Shown here one piece after another: positions 36,147 to 45,796 of a DNA stretch of 55,687 nucleotides. The stretch is from DATFEN01 sp035691285 (GTDB lineage Bacteria; Acidobacteriota; Vicinamibacteria; Fen-336). The position numbers and the translations under genes are program-made. The notes below the pieces were generated by a model. The model saw only the letters and a list, made by a program, of their open reading frames with translations. It was not told the origin of the DNA and did no database searches. The number at the start of each line of letters is the position of its first letter. Positions within the stretch are counted from its first letter, which is position 1. The stretch lies in contig DASSJI010000141.1 in assembly GCA_035691285.1 (NCBI GenBank), positions 1 through 55,687 on the forward strand, given 5' to 3'.

Positions 36147-36512
36147 TCAGGGACGCGAGAGGAGGAGGCAGCCGAGGGCGACCGCCGCGGGAGCGGCCTG
36201 CACGAGCAGGATGCGGCGCGACACCGTGGCCGCGCCGAACAGGCCCGCGACGAGCACACAGATCAGGAAGAAGACCTGGAGCGGGTAGCCCAGGTGCGGG
36301 GGAGCGAGGACGCCCCAGACGAGGCCGGCGCTGAGAAAGCCGTTGTACAGACCCTGGTTGGCGGCCAGCGCCGCCGAACTCCGGGCCTGCTCGGGCGAGA
36401 GCCGGAACGTGCGCATGCCGACGGGCTTCGTCCACAGGAACATCTCGAGGACCAGGAACCCGAGATGCTGGAGCGCCACGAGCAGGACGACTGCCATGGC
36501 GAGGGACGCCAT
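36147..36512 (-). CDS. DUF1304 family membrane protein
   Basis: 121 aa, four predicted transmembrane helices. The family motif WTKPVGMRTFRLSPEQ (about residues 27-42) lies after helix 1, and SSAALAANQGLYNGFLSAGL begins helix 2. The DUF1304 family is inner-membrane, of unknown function and about this length. It starts four bases after the stop of the decapeptide-repeat gene and may be co-transcribed with it. Confidence 0.9.
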   Translation of the reverse strand: MASLAMAVVLLVALQHLGFLVLEMFLWTKPVGMRTFRLSPEQARSSAALAANQGLYNGFLSAGLVWGVLAPPHLGYPLQVFFLICVLVAGLFGAATVSRRILLVQAAPAAVALGCLLLSRP

Positions 36513-36516
36513 CGCC

Positions 36517-37035
36517 TCATCGTCCTCTGCAGATGCGTTCGAGCCCGTACCGGCGGAAGAATGCCTGTGCCTCGGGGTCGTGGGACATCGCGCTCACGAC
36601 GTGCGTCCCGGCGGCTCCGCCGCCGCACGCGTAGTAGCCGGCCGCTCCGCCGCCGATCGCCACGCCACCGACCGCGGCGCCCCCGAAGGCCACGGAGCCG
36701 ATGGCCAGGCCGCCGGCGGCGGCGAGGATCCCGATCGACAGCCCGCCAAGGCTCACGCCTCCGAGCGCGAGCCCGCCGATCGCGACCAGGCCGCGGGCCA
36801 CTCCGCCCAGGGCGACGACCCCCGTGGCGATGTCGCCGAGGGCGATGATGCCCTTCGCATGGCCGCGCAGCTCGCCGCGCTCCGCGTCCGGGCCGGCGGC
36901 GATGGCGAGCAGCGGAATGTCGCCCAGGCCGAGCGACGAACGGTAGCGGATGCCACGGGGGCGGGCCTGCTTCACCGCGGCGAGCTGCTGCTCCAGCTCC
37001 GCGACGCGCCGCTCGAGGTCGCGTTGGTCACGCAT
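36517..37035 (-). CDS. Coiled-coil plus glycine-rich decapeptide-repeat protein, function unknown
   Basis: 172 aa. Residues 1-24 form a charged coiled-coil (RDLERRVAELEQQLAAVKQ). From about residue 59 to 143 there are eight consecutive units of about ten residues with the pattern A-x-G-x-V-A-L-G-G-x (for example ATGVVALGGV, ARGLVAIGGL, AIGSVAFGGA, AVGGVAIGGG). The C-terminal 30 residues are polar (HDPEAQAFFRRYGLERICRG). No Pfam family recalled with confidence. The repeat could be a beta-solenoid or a membrane-embedded structure. It lies between sdhB and the DUF1304 gene on the same strand, 27 bases after sdhB. Confidence 0.75.
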   Translation of the reverse strand: MRDQRDLERRVAELEQQLAAVKQARPRGIRYRSSLGLGDIPLLAIAAGPDAERGELRGHAKGIIALGDIATGVVALGGVARGLVAIGGLALGGVSLGGLSIGILAAAGGLAIGSVAFGGAAVGGVAIGGGAAGYYACGGGAAGTHVVSAMSHDPEAQAFFRRYGLERICRGR

Positions 37036-37062
37036 GAGAATCCCTTCCGCGTCCCGGCGAGG

Positions 37063-37856
37063 CTATCCCGCGCTGGCTTCCCCCGCCCGCGTCTCGCGCC
37101 GCCCGCTCGTCAGCACCGCCTTGAGGTAATCGCGGTTCAACCGGGCGATGAACGCGATGCTGATCTCCTTCGGGCACGAAGCCTCGCACTCCCGATGGTT
37201 GGTGCACGTGCCGAAGCCGGCCTCGTCCATGGCCTTCACCATGTCGAGCACCCGGCTCTCCCTCTCCGGCTGGCCCTGGGGCAGCAGGTTGAGGTGCGAG
37301 GCCTTCGCCGAGACGAACAGCATGGCCGAGGCGTTCGGGCATGCGGCCACGCAGGCTCCGCAGCCGATGCAGGCCGCGGCGTCCATGGCCAGGTCGGCGT
37401 TCTCCTTCGGCACCGGGATGGCGTTGCCGTCGGGCGCGGAGCCCGTGGGCACCGAGATGAAGCCGCCCGCGGCGACGATCCGGTCGAGGGCCGCGCGATC
37501 CACCACGAGGTCCTTCAGGACCGGGAAGGCCGAGGCCCGCCAGGGCTCGACCGTGATCTCGTCGCCGTGCCTGAAGCTCCGCATGTGGAGCTGGCAGGCG
37601 GTCGTGGCTCGGCGCGGACCGTGGGGGACGCCGTTGATGACCATGCCGCAGGTGCCGCAGATGCCCTCGCGACAGTCGTGGTCGAACGCGATCGGCTCCT
37701 CGCCCCGCTCGATCAGACCCTCGTTGACCACGTCGAGCATCTCGAGGAACGACATGTCGGGGCTGACGCCCTTGGCCTCGTAGGTGACGAAGCGCCCCTG
37801 GGCCTGGCTGTCCTTCTGCCGCCACACGTGCAGCTTGACGTCCATCGTCCGGGCGC

Positions 37857-37860
<4 letters not shown>
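37063..37860 (-). CDS. sdhB: Succinate dehydrogenase iron-sulfur subunit
   Basis: 265 aa. GTG 37860 is chosen over ATG 37845 because AGAGGAG lies six bases before it and it overlaps the sdhA stop (GTGA). The [2Fe-2S] cysteines are 63, 68, 71 and 89 (CREGICGTC and TTACQ). The [4Fe-4S] set is CIGCGACVAACP (164-175). The [3Fe-4S] group uses Cys174, Cys219 and nearby CEASCP. The sequence resembles the Bacteroidetes/epsilon-type SdhB that works with a single cytochrome b subunit. It carries electrons from FAD to quinone at the inner membrane. A fumarate reductase role cannot be excluded. Confidence 0.95.
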
Positions 37861-39770
<1,910 letters not shown>

Positions 39771-39775
39771 CGCCC

Positions 39776-40471
39776 CTACCTCCCGGCCTGCGCCTGGACG
39801 GCCACGACCGGCGCCTCCTGAAGGAGGCCGGCCACGACCCCGAACGGCACCGTGAGGAAGCCCAGCACCACGACCAGCGTGAAGACGGTGGCCGCGCCTT
39901 CCCGGAGCGCGTCGTAGCGAGGGTGGGCGAGTCCGAGGGTCTGGGTCAGGCTCCACACGCCGTGCCAGAGGTGCAGGCCGAGGCAGGCCATCGCCACGAC
40001 GTAGAACACCGTCACCCACATCACCCGGAAGCCGGTCACCACGTTGTGGTTGACGCCGCCCTCGACGAAATCCGGGTGCACGCTGCCGATCGTGAAGTGG
40101 AGCAGGTGATAGACGATGAAGGCCAGCAGGATCACGCCGCTCCAGCGCATCGAGCGCGAGGCATAGGTCGAGTCCTGCGGGCGCAGGCTGCGGTAGCCCG
40201 CGGGCCGCGCCGCCCAGCTCGTGAGGGTGAGGGAGGCCGCGGCCCACACGTGGAGCGCGGCAGCGGCCAGCAGGCCGAGGCGCACCGCCCACAGCAGCGC
40301 CGGGATCTTGCGCAGGGCGGCGCCGTAGTCGTCGAGCTTCGTCGGACCTGCGAAGGCCTGCAGGTTGCCGGCCATGTGGCCGACCACGAAGCCGAACAGG
40401 ACGACGCCCGTGACCGCCATCACGACCTTGCGGCCGATCGACGAGCGGATGAGCGCCAGCCACGCGTTCAT
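39776..40471 (-). CDS. sdhC: Succinate dehydrogenase cytochrome b subunit
   Basis: 231 aa with about five membrane helices, typical of the single-subunit diheme anchor of Bacteroidetes-type complexes (type B). SSIGRKVVMAVTGVVLFGFV begins helix 1. The histidines in GHMAGNLQAF, LHVWAAASL, YHLLHFTIG and LHLWHGVWSL are the probable heme ligands. It anchors SdhAB and passes electrons to quinone. First gene of sdhC-sdhA-sdhB. Confidence 0.93.
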   Translation of the reverse strand: MNAWLALIRSSIGRKVVMAVTGVVLFGFVVGHMAGNLQAFAGPTKLDDYGAALRKIPALLWAVRLGLLAAAALHVWAAASLTLTSWAARPAGYRSLRPQDSTYASRSMRWSGVILLAFIVYHLLHFTIGSVHPDFVEGGVNHNVVTGFRVMWVTVFYVVAMACLGLHLWHGVWSLTQTLGLAHPRYDALREGAATVFTLVVVLGFLTVPFGVVAGLLQEAPVVAVQAQAGR

Positions 40472-40492
40472 TCTCGTTACCCCGGGAAAGCG

Positions 40493-40521
40493 ATCTTATT
40501 CGCTCGCCGCGGAGCGCGCAA
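40493..40521 (-). promoter_or_regulatory. Promoter of sdhCAB
   Basis: On the minus strand TTGCGC (40516-40521) and TAAGAT (40493-40498) are 17 bases apart. The -10 lies 21 bases before the sdhC ATG and overlaps the stop codon of the lipase gene. A good sigma70-like candidate. Confidence 0.5.
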
Positions 40522-41866
40522 CGAGCCGCGGCCTCGCCTGCGCGGGCTGCAGGAGCAGGCGCAGCAGCAGGCTCTGGAACGTCGGCTCGCCGTAGATGCC
40601 GTGATGGTCCGCGTGTCCGAAGACGGCGCGGGAGACCTCGGGGATGCCGCAGCCGGGCTCCTCGGGGTTCGCTTCGTCGAGGTGCGACGCGAGCACGGAG
40701 GCGCGCGTGACGCGCCCGTCCCCGGCTTCGAGCATGGCCTGGGCCTCGGCCTCGGTCCAAGGCTCGAAGCGCGGCTTGGCGCCGCGGCGCCTGGGCACCA
40801 CCGCACGGGCCGTCGTCGCGAGGCAGTCGCCCCCGAGCACGACCACACGTACGGGGCAGGGCGATGCGGGCGGCCGCGCCAGCGCCTCGTGGAACGCCCG
40901 GGCCCGCGCCAGGACCGCGGCGAGGAAGTCGTGCTCGACGATCCGCGCGCGACGGCTCCACGGCCCCCAGCCGAAGCGCTCCCAGCACGCGGCGTCGTGG
41001 AGGTCGACGGCCAGGGGCGTGCCCGAGTCGTCGAGGAGCGGGTGCGCGCCCGGCGGAGGAAGCAGCTCGTAGAGCGACGGCATGTGCGCCACGACCGTGG
41101 CGGAGAGCGTGGTGTGGGAGAAGCCGACGCGGCTGCCGTTGAGCAGCGCGTCGAGGGCCGGGATGCTGCCGCCGCTGGGCGTGGCCACGAGCAGCAGGTT
41201 CGCGATGCGCCGCGCGCCCGCCCAGGTCACCGGGCCGCCGGGCTCGGCGCTCCCGTAGCGGAGGAAGTAGCGGGCGACGAGGCCGCCCATGCTGTGGCCG
41301 ATCAGGTTGAAGCGGGCCTTGGGCTCCCCCCGCTTCTCGGACAGCGTGTCGAGCGCCTCGCCCAGGCGTGCCGCCGATTCGACGAGGTCGCGGCGCCAGT
41401 CGTAGGAGAAGACGTGGTAGGAGAGCGCGGCTGCGACGTCGTCACGGCTGAAGCCCGCGTCGTCCAGCAGGTCGAGGAGATCGGCGTACTCGGTGAAGCC
41501 GAACAGGCGGGGCAGGGCGGCGTCGACTCCGAGGAGCCCGCCGGGAACGAGCGCGTCACGGCTCTCCGAGAACGGGAGCTTCGGCGGCAGCGCGATGTCG
41601 TGGGCGCCGACGGCGTTGCCGAGGTTGAGCCAGGCGAGGGTCCCGTCCGCGCGCAGGAGCTGGCTGCCGAGGAGACCGGGGACGACCACGGTCGGAGGAA
41701 CGACGGCCTCGGGATCCCGAGGCAGCAGCCGCGGGTCGAGGGCCGGGCGCGGGGCCAGGGCACGCACCAGGACGGCTCCCGCCGCGCCGGCGAGCACTCC
41801 GGCGGCAAACGGCAGCCAGGCCGGCCGGCTCGCCGGCGTCGAGGGATCGTCTTCGTCCATCTTCAT
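40496..41866 (-). CDS. Membrane-anchored LCAT-like lipase/acyltransferase (alpha/beta hydrolase)
   Basis: 456 aa from ATG 41866. A signal-anchor helix (WLPFAAGVLAGAAGAVLV, residues 17-34) is followed by an alpha/beta-hydrolase domain of the lecithin:cholesterol acyltransferase family. VVPGLLGSQL (61-70) is the oxyanion region. SYDWRRDL (154-161) is the family motif. The nucleophile is Ser192 in NLIGHSMGGLVARY. The late HADHHGIYG supplies the candidate catalytic histidine. Likely acts on lipids at the periplasmic face. Substrate unknown. Divergent from the M28 peptidase. The long open frame upstream on this strand is antisense to that peptidase and is not used. Confidence 0.85.
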   Translation of the reverse strand: MKMDEDDPSTPASRPAWLPFAAGVLAGAAGAVLVRALAPRPALDPRLLPRDPEAVVPPTVVVPGLLGSQLLRADGTLAWLNLGNAVGAHDIALPPKLPFSESRDALVPGGLLGVDAALPRLFGFTEYADLLDLLDDAGFSRDDVAAALSYHVFSYDWRRDLVESAARLGEALDTLSEKRGEPKARFNLIGHSMGGLVARYFLRYGSAEPGGPVTWAGARRIANLLLVATPSGGSIPALDALLNGSRVGFSHTTLSATVVAHMPSLYELLPPPGAHPLLDDSGTPLAVDLHDAACWERFGWGPWSRRARIVEHDFLAAVLARARAFHEALARPPASPCPVRVVVLGGDCLATTARAVVPRRRGAKPRFEPWTEAEAQAMLEAGDGRVTRASVLASHLDEANPEEPGCGIPEVSRAVFGHADHHGIYGEPTFQSLLLRLLLQPAQARPRLVARSAASE

Positions 41867-41883
41867 TTCATTGTAGTGGCCCC

Positions 41884-41912
41884 TTGACACGGGCGGGTCC
41901 CGGTCCGAGACT
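41884..41912 (+). promoter_or_regulatory. Promoter of the M28 peptidase operon
   Basis: A perfect -35 TTGACA (41884-41889) and GAGACT (41907-41912) are 17 bases apart. The -10 ends 11 bases before the ATG, so the leader is only a few bases long. Confidence 0.5.
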
Positions 41913-41923
41913 GCCCGGCCGAT

Positions 41924-43507
41924 ATGACCCCCATCCTCCTGGCCCTCTTCCTGGCTCCCGCCCCGGCAGTCGAGATCCGCCCGGAGGCGCTGCGCGCCCA
42001 CATGGGCTTCCTCGCCTCCGACCTGCTGGAAGGACGGCGCACGGGAACCCGCGGCTACGACCTCGCGGCCGCCTATGTCGCGGCGCGCTTCGAGGCCGCG
42101 GGCATCGCCCCCGGGGTCTCGGGCTCCTACTACCAGCCGGTTCCATTCCGCGAAGGGATCGTGGACCAGGCGAAGAGCGAGATGGTCGTTCGGCGCGGCG
42201 GGGAGGAGCGCCGCCTGGCCGTCCGCGAGGACTTCCTGCCCGCGGCGGGCCTGAGCCTCGAGCGCGGGGAGGTCGACGCCGAGGTCGTGTACGTCGGCTT
42301 CGGCGTCACCGCGCCCGAGCGGCGCTACGACGACTACGCGGGCCTCGACGTGCGCGGCAAGATCGTGCTGATGGCGAGCGGCGCCCCTGCGACGCTGCCG
42401 ACCGACGAGCGTGCCCACCACTCGAGCCGCCGCACCAAGCGCGAGAACGCGGTGGCCCACGGCGCGGCGGGAGTCCTGAGCTTCTCCCTTCCGGAGGACG
42501 AGGCTCGCTTCCCCTGGGCGCGCAAGGTGCCCGAGCTCTCCAAGGGCGCGAACGGGTGGCGCCATCCGGACGGCCGCATCGAAGCCGGCGGGCCGGAGAT
42601 CCGGGCCACGGCCCTCGTCAGCCTGGCCGAGGCCGAGCGCCTGTTCGGGGGGCGCGAGGCCTTCGAGGCCGTGGTCCGGGACGCCGAGGCGGGCCGGCCG
42701 AAGAGTGCCGCCCTCGGCGTGACGGCGCGGCTCCGGATCTTCACCCGCCACAGGGACTACGAGAGCCCGAACGTGGTCGGCCTGCTCCAGGGCGCCGACC
42801 CGGTCCGGAAGGGCGAGGCCGTCGTGTTCTCCGCGCACCTCGACCACGAGGGGGTGGGCGAGCCCGTGGGGGGCGACGCCATCTGGAACGGAGCCTTCGA
42901 CAACGCGTCCGGCGTGGCGACCCTCCTCGAGATCGCCCGCTCCCTGGCCACGGCGCCCCGTCCCAAGCGGTCGATCTTGTTCCTGGCCTGCGTTGCAGAG
43001 GAGGAGGGTCTGCTCGGCGCCGAGTACTTCTCCCTGCACCCGCCGCTGCCTCCCGTGGCCAACGTCAACACCGACATGTTCCTGGCGCTGTTTCCCCTCG
43101 CGGAGGTGATCGCGCTCGGAGCGGAGCACTCGAGCCTCGGGGCGATCGTGCGGGAGGAGGCGCCCAAGGCCGGCTTCGAGCTGGTGGCGGATCCGTTCCC
43201 CCGGGAGACGCTCTTCGTGCGCAGCGACCAGTACCCGTTCGTGCGGCGCGGCGTTCCCGCCGTGGCCATCGCGGCCGGCCTGCGCAGCCGGGATCCGAAG
43301 ATCGACGGCCGGGCCGTCGTCGCCGAGTGGCGTCGGACCCGCTACCACACGCCGAGGGACGACATGGGCCAGGCGATCGACTGGGACTCCTTGACGCGCT
43401 TCGCTGAGCTCAACCGCCGCATCGGCCTGCGCCTGGCCACAGACCCCCGGCGACCGCGCTGGATCGACGGGGACTTCTTCGGGAAGCTCTTCGGCGGAGG
43501 CCGATGA
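41924..43507 (+). CDS. M28 family zinc aminopeptidase/carboxypeptidase, secreted
   Basis: 527 aa. A short signal peptide (MTPILLALFLAPAPA) precedes RAHMGFLASDLLEGRRTGTR, the usual N-terminal motif of these bacterial M28 proteins. A protease-associated domain lies at about residues 100-270. The metal-binding set follows: His305 in SAHLDHEG, FDNASGVATLLEIAR, the catalytic CVAEEEGLLGAEYF and NVNTDMFLAL. The late RYHTPRDDMGQAIDW gives the last histidine. It cleaves N-terminal residues or dipeptides in the periplasm. The stop overlaps the start of the next gene (ATGA). Confidence 0.92.
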   Translation: MTPILLALFLAPAPAVEIRPEALRAHMGFLASDLLEGRRTGTRGYDLAAAYVAARFEAAGIAPGVSGSYYQPVPFREGIVDQAKSEMVVRRGGEERRLAVREDFLPAAGLSLERGEVDAEVVYVGFGVTAPERRYDDYAGLDVRGKIVLMASGAPATLPTDERAHHSSRRTKRENAVAHGAAGVLSFSLPEDEARFPWARKVPELSKGANGWRHPDGRIEAGGPEIRATALVSLAEAERLFGGREAFEAVVRDAEAGRPKSAALGVTARLRIFTRHRDYESPNVVGLLQGADPVRKGEAVVFSAHLDHEGVGEPVGGDAIWNGAFDNASGVATLLEIARSLATAPRPKRSILFLACVAEEEGLLGAEYFSLHPPLPPVANVNTDMFLALFPLAEVIALGAEHSSLGAIVREEAPKAGFELVADPFPRETLFVRSDQYPFVRRGVPAVAIAAGLRSRDPKIDGRAVVAEWRRTRYHTPRDDMGQAIDWDSLTRFAELNRRIGLRLATDPRRPRWIDGDFFGKLFGGGR

Positions 43508-44535
43508 GGGCGGCGCGCCGCGGCGCGCTCCTCGCCGTAGCATTGCTCGCGTTCGTGCTCGCCCTCGAGCTCTTGAAGAAGGGCGCGGCGGGGATCGTCC
43601 CGATCCTGCGCGGGCTCGACGTGGACGGGCCGGCCGGAGGCGTCGGCTTCGGCTGGCTCATGGCCTGCATCGTGCTGTCGGGCTCCCCGGTGGCGGCGAT
43701 CGCCCTCACGCTCCTGGCGTCGGGAGCCCTCACCACCCCCGAGGCCTTCGCGATGGTCGGGGGCTCGCGCCTCGGTGCGTCGTTCGTCGTGCTCCTCATC
43801 GGGCTCGTCGACGACCTGCGGCAGCGGCGCACCGAGAAGCGCAGCGCGTACATCGGCGTGGCGGCGCTCGTCTCGACGTCGATCGTGTACCTGCCGGCGA
43901 TGGCGCTGGGCTACGGGGCGCTCGAGACCGGCCTGCTGCAGGGGCTGCGGTTCGAGGGGCGGCTCGTGGCCTCCGTGGTCACGGCCGTGTGCGGGCCCGT
44001 CACGAGCTTCCTCGCGCGCTTCGTCCCGGGCGCGTTCCTGTTCGTGGTGGGGGTGCTGGCGCTGCTCGGGGCCTTCCGGGTCTTCGACGGCCTGCTTCCA
44101 GACCTGCAGGGGCGTGGACCGGTCGCGACGGCCGGACGGGTGATCTACAGGCCCTGGCCGATGTTCCTGATCGGCGCGGCCGTGACATCCCTCACGCTCT
44201 CGGTCTCGGTCTCCCTGTCGCTGCTCGTGCCATTGGCCGCGAAGGGTTTCGTGCGGCGCGAGAACGTCTGGCCCTACATCCTCGGGGCCAACATCACGAC
44301 CTTCATCGACACGCTGTTCGCGGGCGCACTGGTCGGCCATCCGGACGCGGTGCGCATCGTGGCGATCCTCATGGCCAGCGTCACGCTGCTCTCGCTGCCG
44401 ATCGTGCTGCTCGTCCCGCACGCCTTCGAGCGTCTCGTGGACCGCGTCGCGCGGCGGGCCACGCGCAGCTCCCGGGCGCTGGCCGGGTTCGTGGCGCTGC
44501 TCCTGTTCGTTCCGGCGCTGCTGCTCGCGCTCTAG
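43504..44535 (+). CDS. Divergent Na/Pi cotransporter-like membrane protein
   Basis: 343 aa with about 8-9 hydrophobic helices. Two internally related segments recall the NptA/PF02690 repeats: LSGSPVAAIALTLLASGAL (near residue 60) and ILGANITTFIDTLFAGALVG (near residue 260). In the family such helices read SSSATT and GANIGTT and bind sodium and phosphate. The usual PhoU-like C-terminal domain is absent. It sits in the inner membrane. The transported ion is not certain. Translationally coupled to the M28 gene and followed after nine bases by a tandem Usp gene. Confidence 0.68.
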   Translation: MRAARRGALLAVALLAFVLALELLKKGAAGIVPILRGLDVDGPAGGVGFGWLMACIVLSGSPVAAIALTLLASGALTTPEAFAMVGGSRLGASFVVLLIGLVDDLRQRRTEKRSAYIGVAALVSTSIVYLPAMALGYGALETGLLQGLRFEGRLVASVVTAVCGPVTSFLARFVPGAFLFVVGVLALLGAFRVFDGLLPDLQGRGPVATAGRVIYRPWPMFLIGAAVTSLTLSVSVSLSLLVPLAAKGFVRRENVWPYILGANITTFIDTLFAGALVGHPDAVRIVAILMASVTLLSLPIVLLVPHAFERLVDRVARRATRSSRALAGFVALLLFVPALLLAL

Positions 44536-44544
44536 GAGGGCCGC

Positions 44545-45306
44545 ATGCATTGCCTGCTCTACGTCGACCCGTCGCACCGAGGCGAGTGGGCGCTGCGCCT
44601 GGGGCGCCTCCTGACACCGGCCCTCGAGCGCTTGACGCTCGTCGCCACCGACGAGGACGCGGCCCGGGACCCGGCGCTGTTGACGCGCGCCCGCGAGGCC
44701 TTGCGTGGGGCACGCGCGCTGGACGAGAAACGCCTGCCCGGTCCCGCCGAGCGCGCGATCCCCCTGGAGGCGGCGGGCGGCGCCTACGACCTCGTGGTGG
44801 TGCCTCCCGCCGGCCGCGGCGCTCTCCAGCGCATGCTCAAGGGCTCACGGGTCGCGACCGTGGTGCGGAGCGTGCGGGCGTCGGTGCTGGTCGCACGCCG
44901 GCCGCCAGAGCGGATCGCGGGCATTCTCGGGGCGGTGTCGGGAGGAGCGGCGACGGCCGGGGTGATCCGGGCGACCGTCGCCATGGAGGCGGCGCTCGGG
45001 GCGCGAAGCGCGTTCCTGCACGTCGCCTCCGAGGTGGCGCTCCCGTACAAGCGGGGGCGCGGCGGCGAGCAAGCGCCCGCGCTCGACGAGATGGCCGCGG
45101 CGCGCGCGCTGCTGGCCGAGGCAGGTCGCGAGCTGCTCGTCCGCGAGGGGCTCGTGGTGGACGAGGTGCTGGCCGAGGTCGAGCATGGGGCGTACGACCT
45201 CCTGGTCGCGGGCGCGTCGTCCGGAGAGGCGGCCTGGGGCCGCGAGGACGTGACCGAGCGCATCCTGTTGCGCTGCCCGACGTCGATGCTGATCGCGCGG
45301 GCCTGA
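44545..45306 (+). CDS. Tandem universal stress protein
   Basis: 253 aa made of two Usp-like halves of about 125 residues. Each ends in the typical strand: YDLVVVPPAGRGALQRMLKG then RASVLVARR in the first, and YDLLVAGASSGEAAWGREDV then CPTSMLIARA in the second. The second half keeps the G-x2-G-x9-G-like nucleotide loop only in part. It probably binds a nucleotide and may regulate the adjacent transporter, as Usp domains do in several membrane transporters. That link is inference from position. GGAGG precedes the ATG. Confidence 0.8.
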   Translation: MHCLLYVDPSHRGEWALRLGRLLTPALERLTLVATDEDAARDPALLTRAREALRGARALDEKRLPGPAERAIPLEAAGGAYDLVVVPPAGRGALQRMLKGSRVATVVRSVRASVLVARRPPERIAGILGAVSGGAATAGVIRATVAMEAALGARSAFLHVASEVALPYKRGRGGEQAPALDEMAAARALLAEAGRELLVREGLVVDEVLAEVEHGAYDLLVAGASSGEAAWGREDVTERILLRCPTSMLIARA

Positions 45307-45317
45307 GGGAGGGAGCA

Positions 45318-45386
45318 ATGCTGAGCGCGATGATCCGGCCGGCGCGCTGCCTCCAGCACAGCAACCCGAGCCGGCGCCTGCGCTAG
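45318..45386 (+). CDS. Possible 22-residue peptide
   Basis: ATG preceded at the right distance by GGGAGGGAG, 11 bases after the Usp stop. The frame of 22 codons is arginine-rich with one cysteine and a short hydrophobic start (MLSAMIRPARCLQHSN). The ribosome-binding site is better than those of many neighbours. No family can be recognised at this length, and it may be chance. The rest of the space to the PilZ gene (to 45475) holds a GC palindrome GCCGCCGGCGGC at 45410-45421 that may act as a weak terminator. Confidence 0.25.
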   Translation: MLSAMIRPARCLQHSNPSRRLR

Positions 45387-45475
45387 AGATCCTCCACCTT
45401 CGCTCTTGCGCCGCCGGCGGCTTTCAGAGGAGACTCTCCGCAGCCTGTCCACGAAGCCAGCGTCGAGGTGCAGCG

Positions 45476-45796
45476 ATGATCTCGATCGTCGATCGCAAGA
45501 AGCGCCTGGAGCTCCACCTGCCCGTGAAGGTCAAGGGGGCCGACGAGGGCGGCCACTCCTTCAGCGAGGAGACCCGCACGCGCAACCTGAGCGCGGGCGG
45601 CATCTGCTTCGAGAGCCGCTATCACGTGCCGGTCGGCGGCCGGGTGAGCCTCGAGATCGCGATTCCCGAGGGCATGCGCAAGCACTTCGGCGGGCAGGCC
45701 GTCTACGCGGTGAGCGCCGTCGTGTGCCGCATCGAACGCTTCGAGGAGGGCGCCGTCTCCCGGATCGGCGCCCGCTTCATCGGGCGCTCCGGCTAG
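45476..45796 (+). CDS. PilZ domain protein
   Basis: 106 aa, a single PilZ domain. DRKKRLELHLPVKVKG holds the arginine-rich part of the RxxxR motif (about residues 6-11). TRNLSAGGICFES holds the (D/N)xSxxG motif (about 38-43). These two motifs bind cyclic di-GMP in the family, with Asn in place of the first Asp here, a common variant. It is likely a small cytosolic effector of c-di-GMP signalling. GAGGTG lies before the ATG. It ends tail to tail with the HD-domain gene, the stops sharing CTAG. Confidence 0.87.
   Translation: MISIVDRKKRLELHLPVKVKGADEGGHSFSEETRTRNLSAGGICFESRYHVPVGGRVSLEIAIPEGMRKHFGGQAVYAVSAVVCRIERFEEGAVSRIGARFIGRSG

Noticed and set aside
36099..36288. Plus-strand frame with GGGAG and a natural-looking start (MTIARSNPSIDEVDLPQG)
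   Set aside because: After about 18 codons it runs antisense through the DUF1304 gene with shadow composition. It may be a gene-start relic but cannot be supported.
41867..43543. Extension of the lipase frame antisense to the M28 peptidase
   Set aside because: The opposite strand encodes a complete M28 enzyme with its own promoter. The lipase has a good ATG and signal anchor at 41866.
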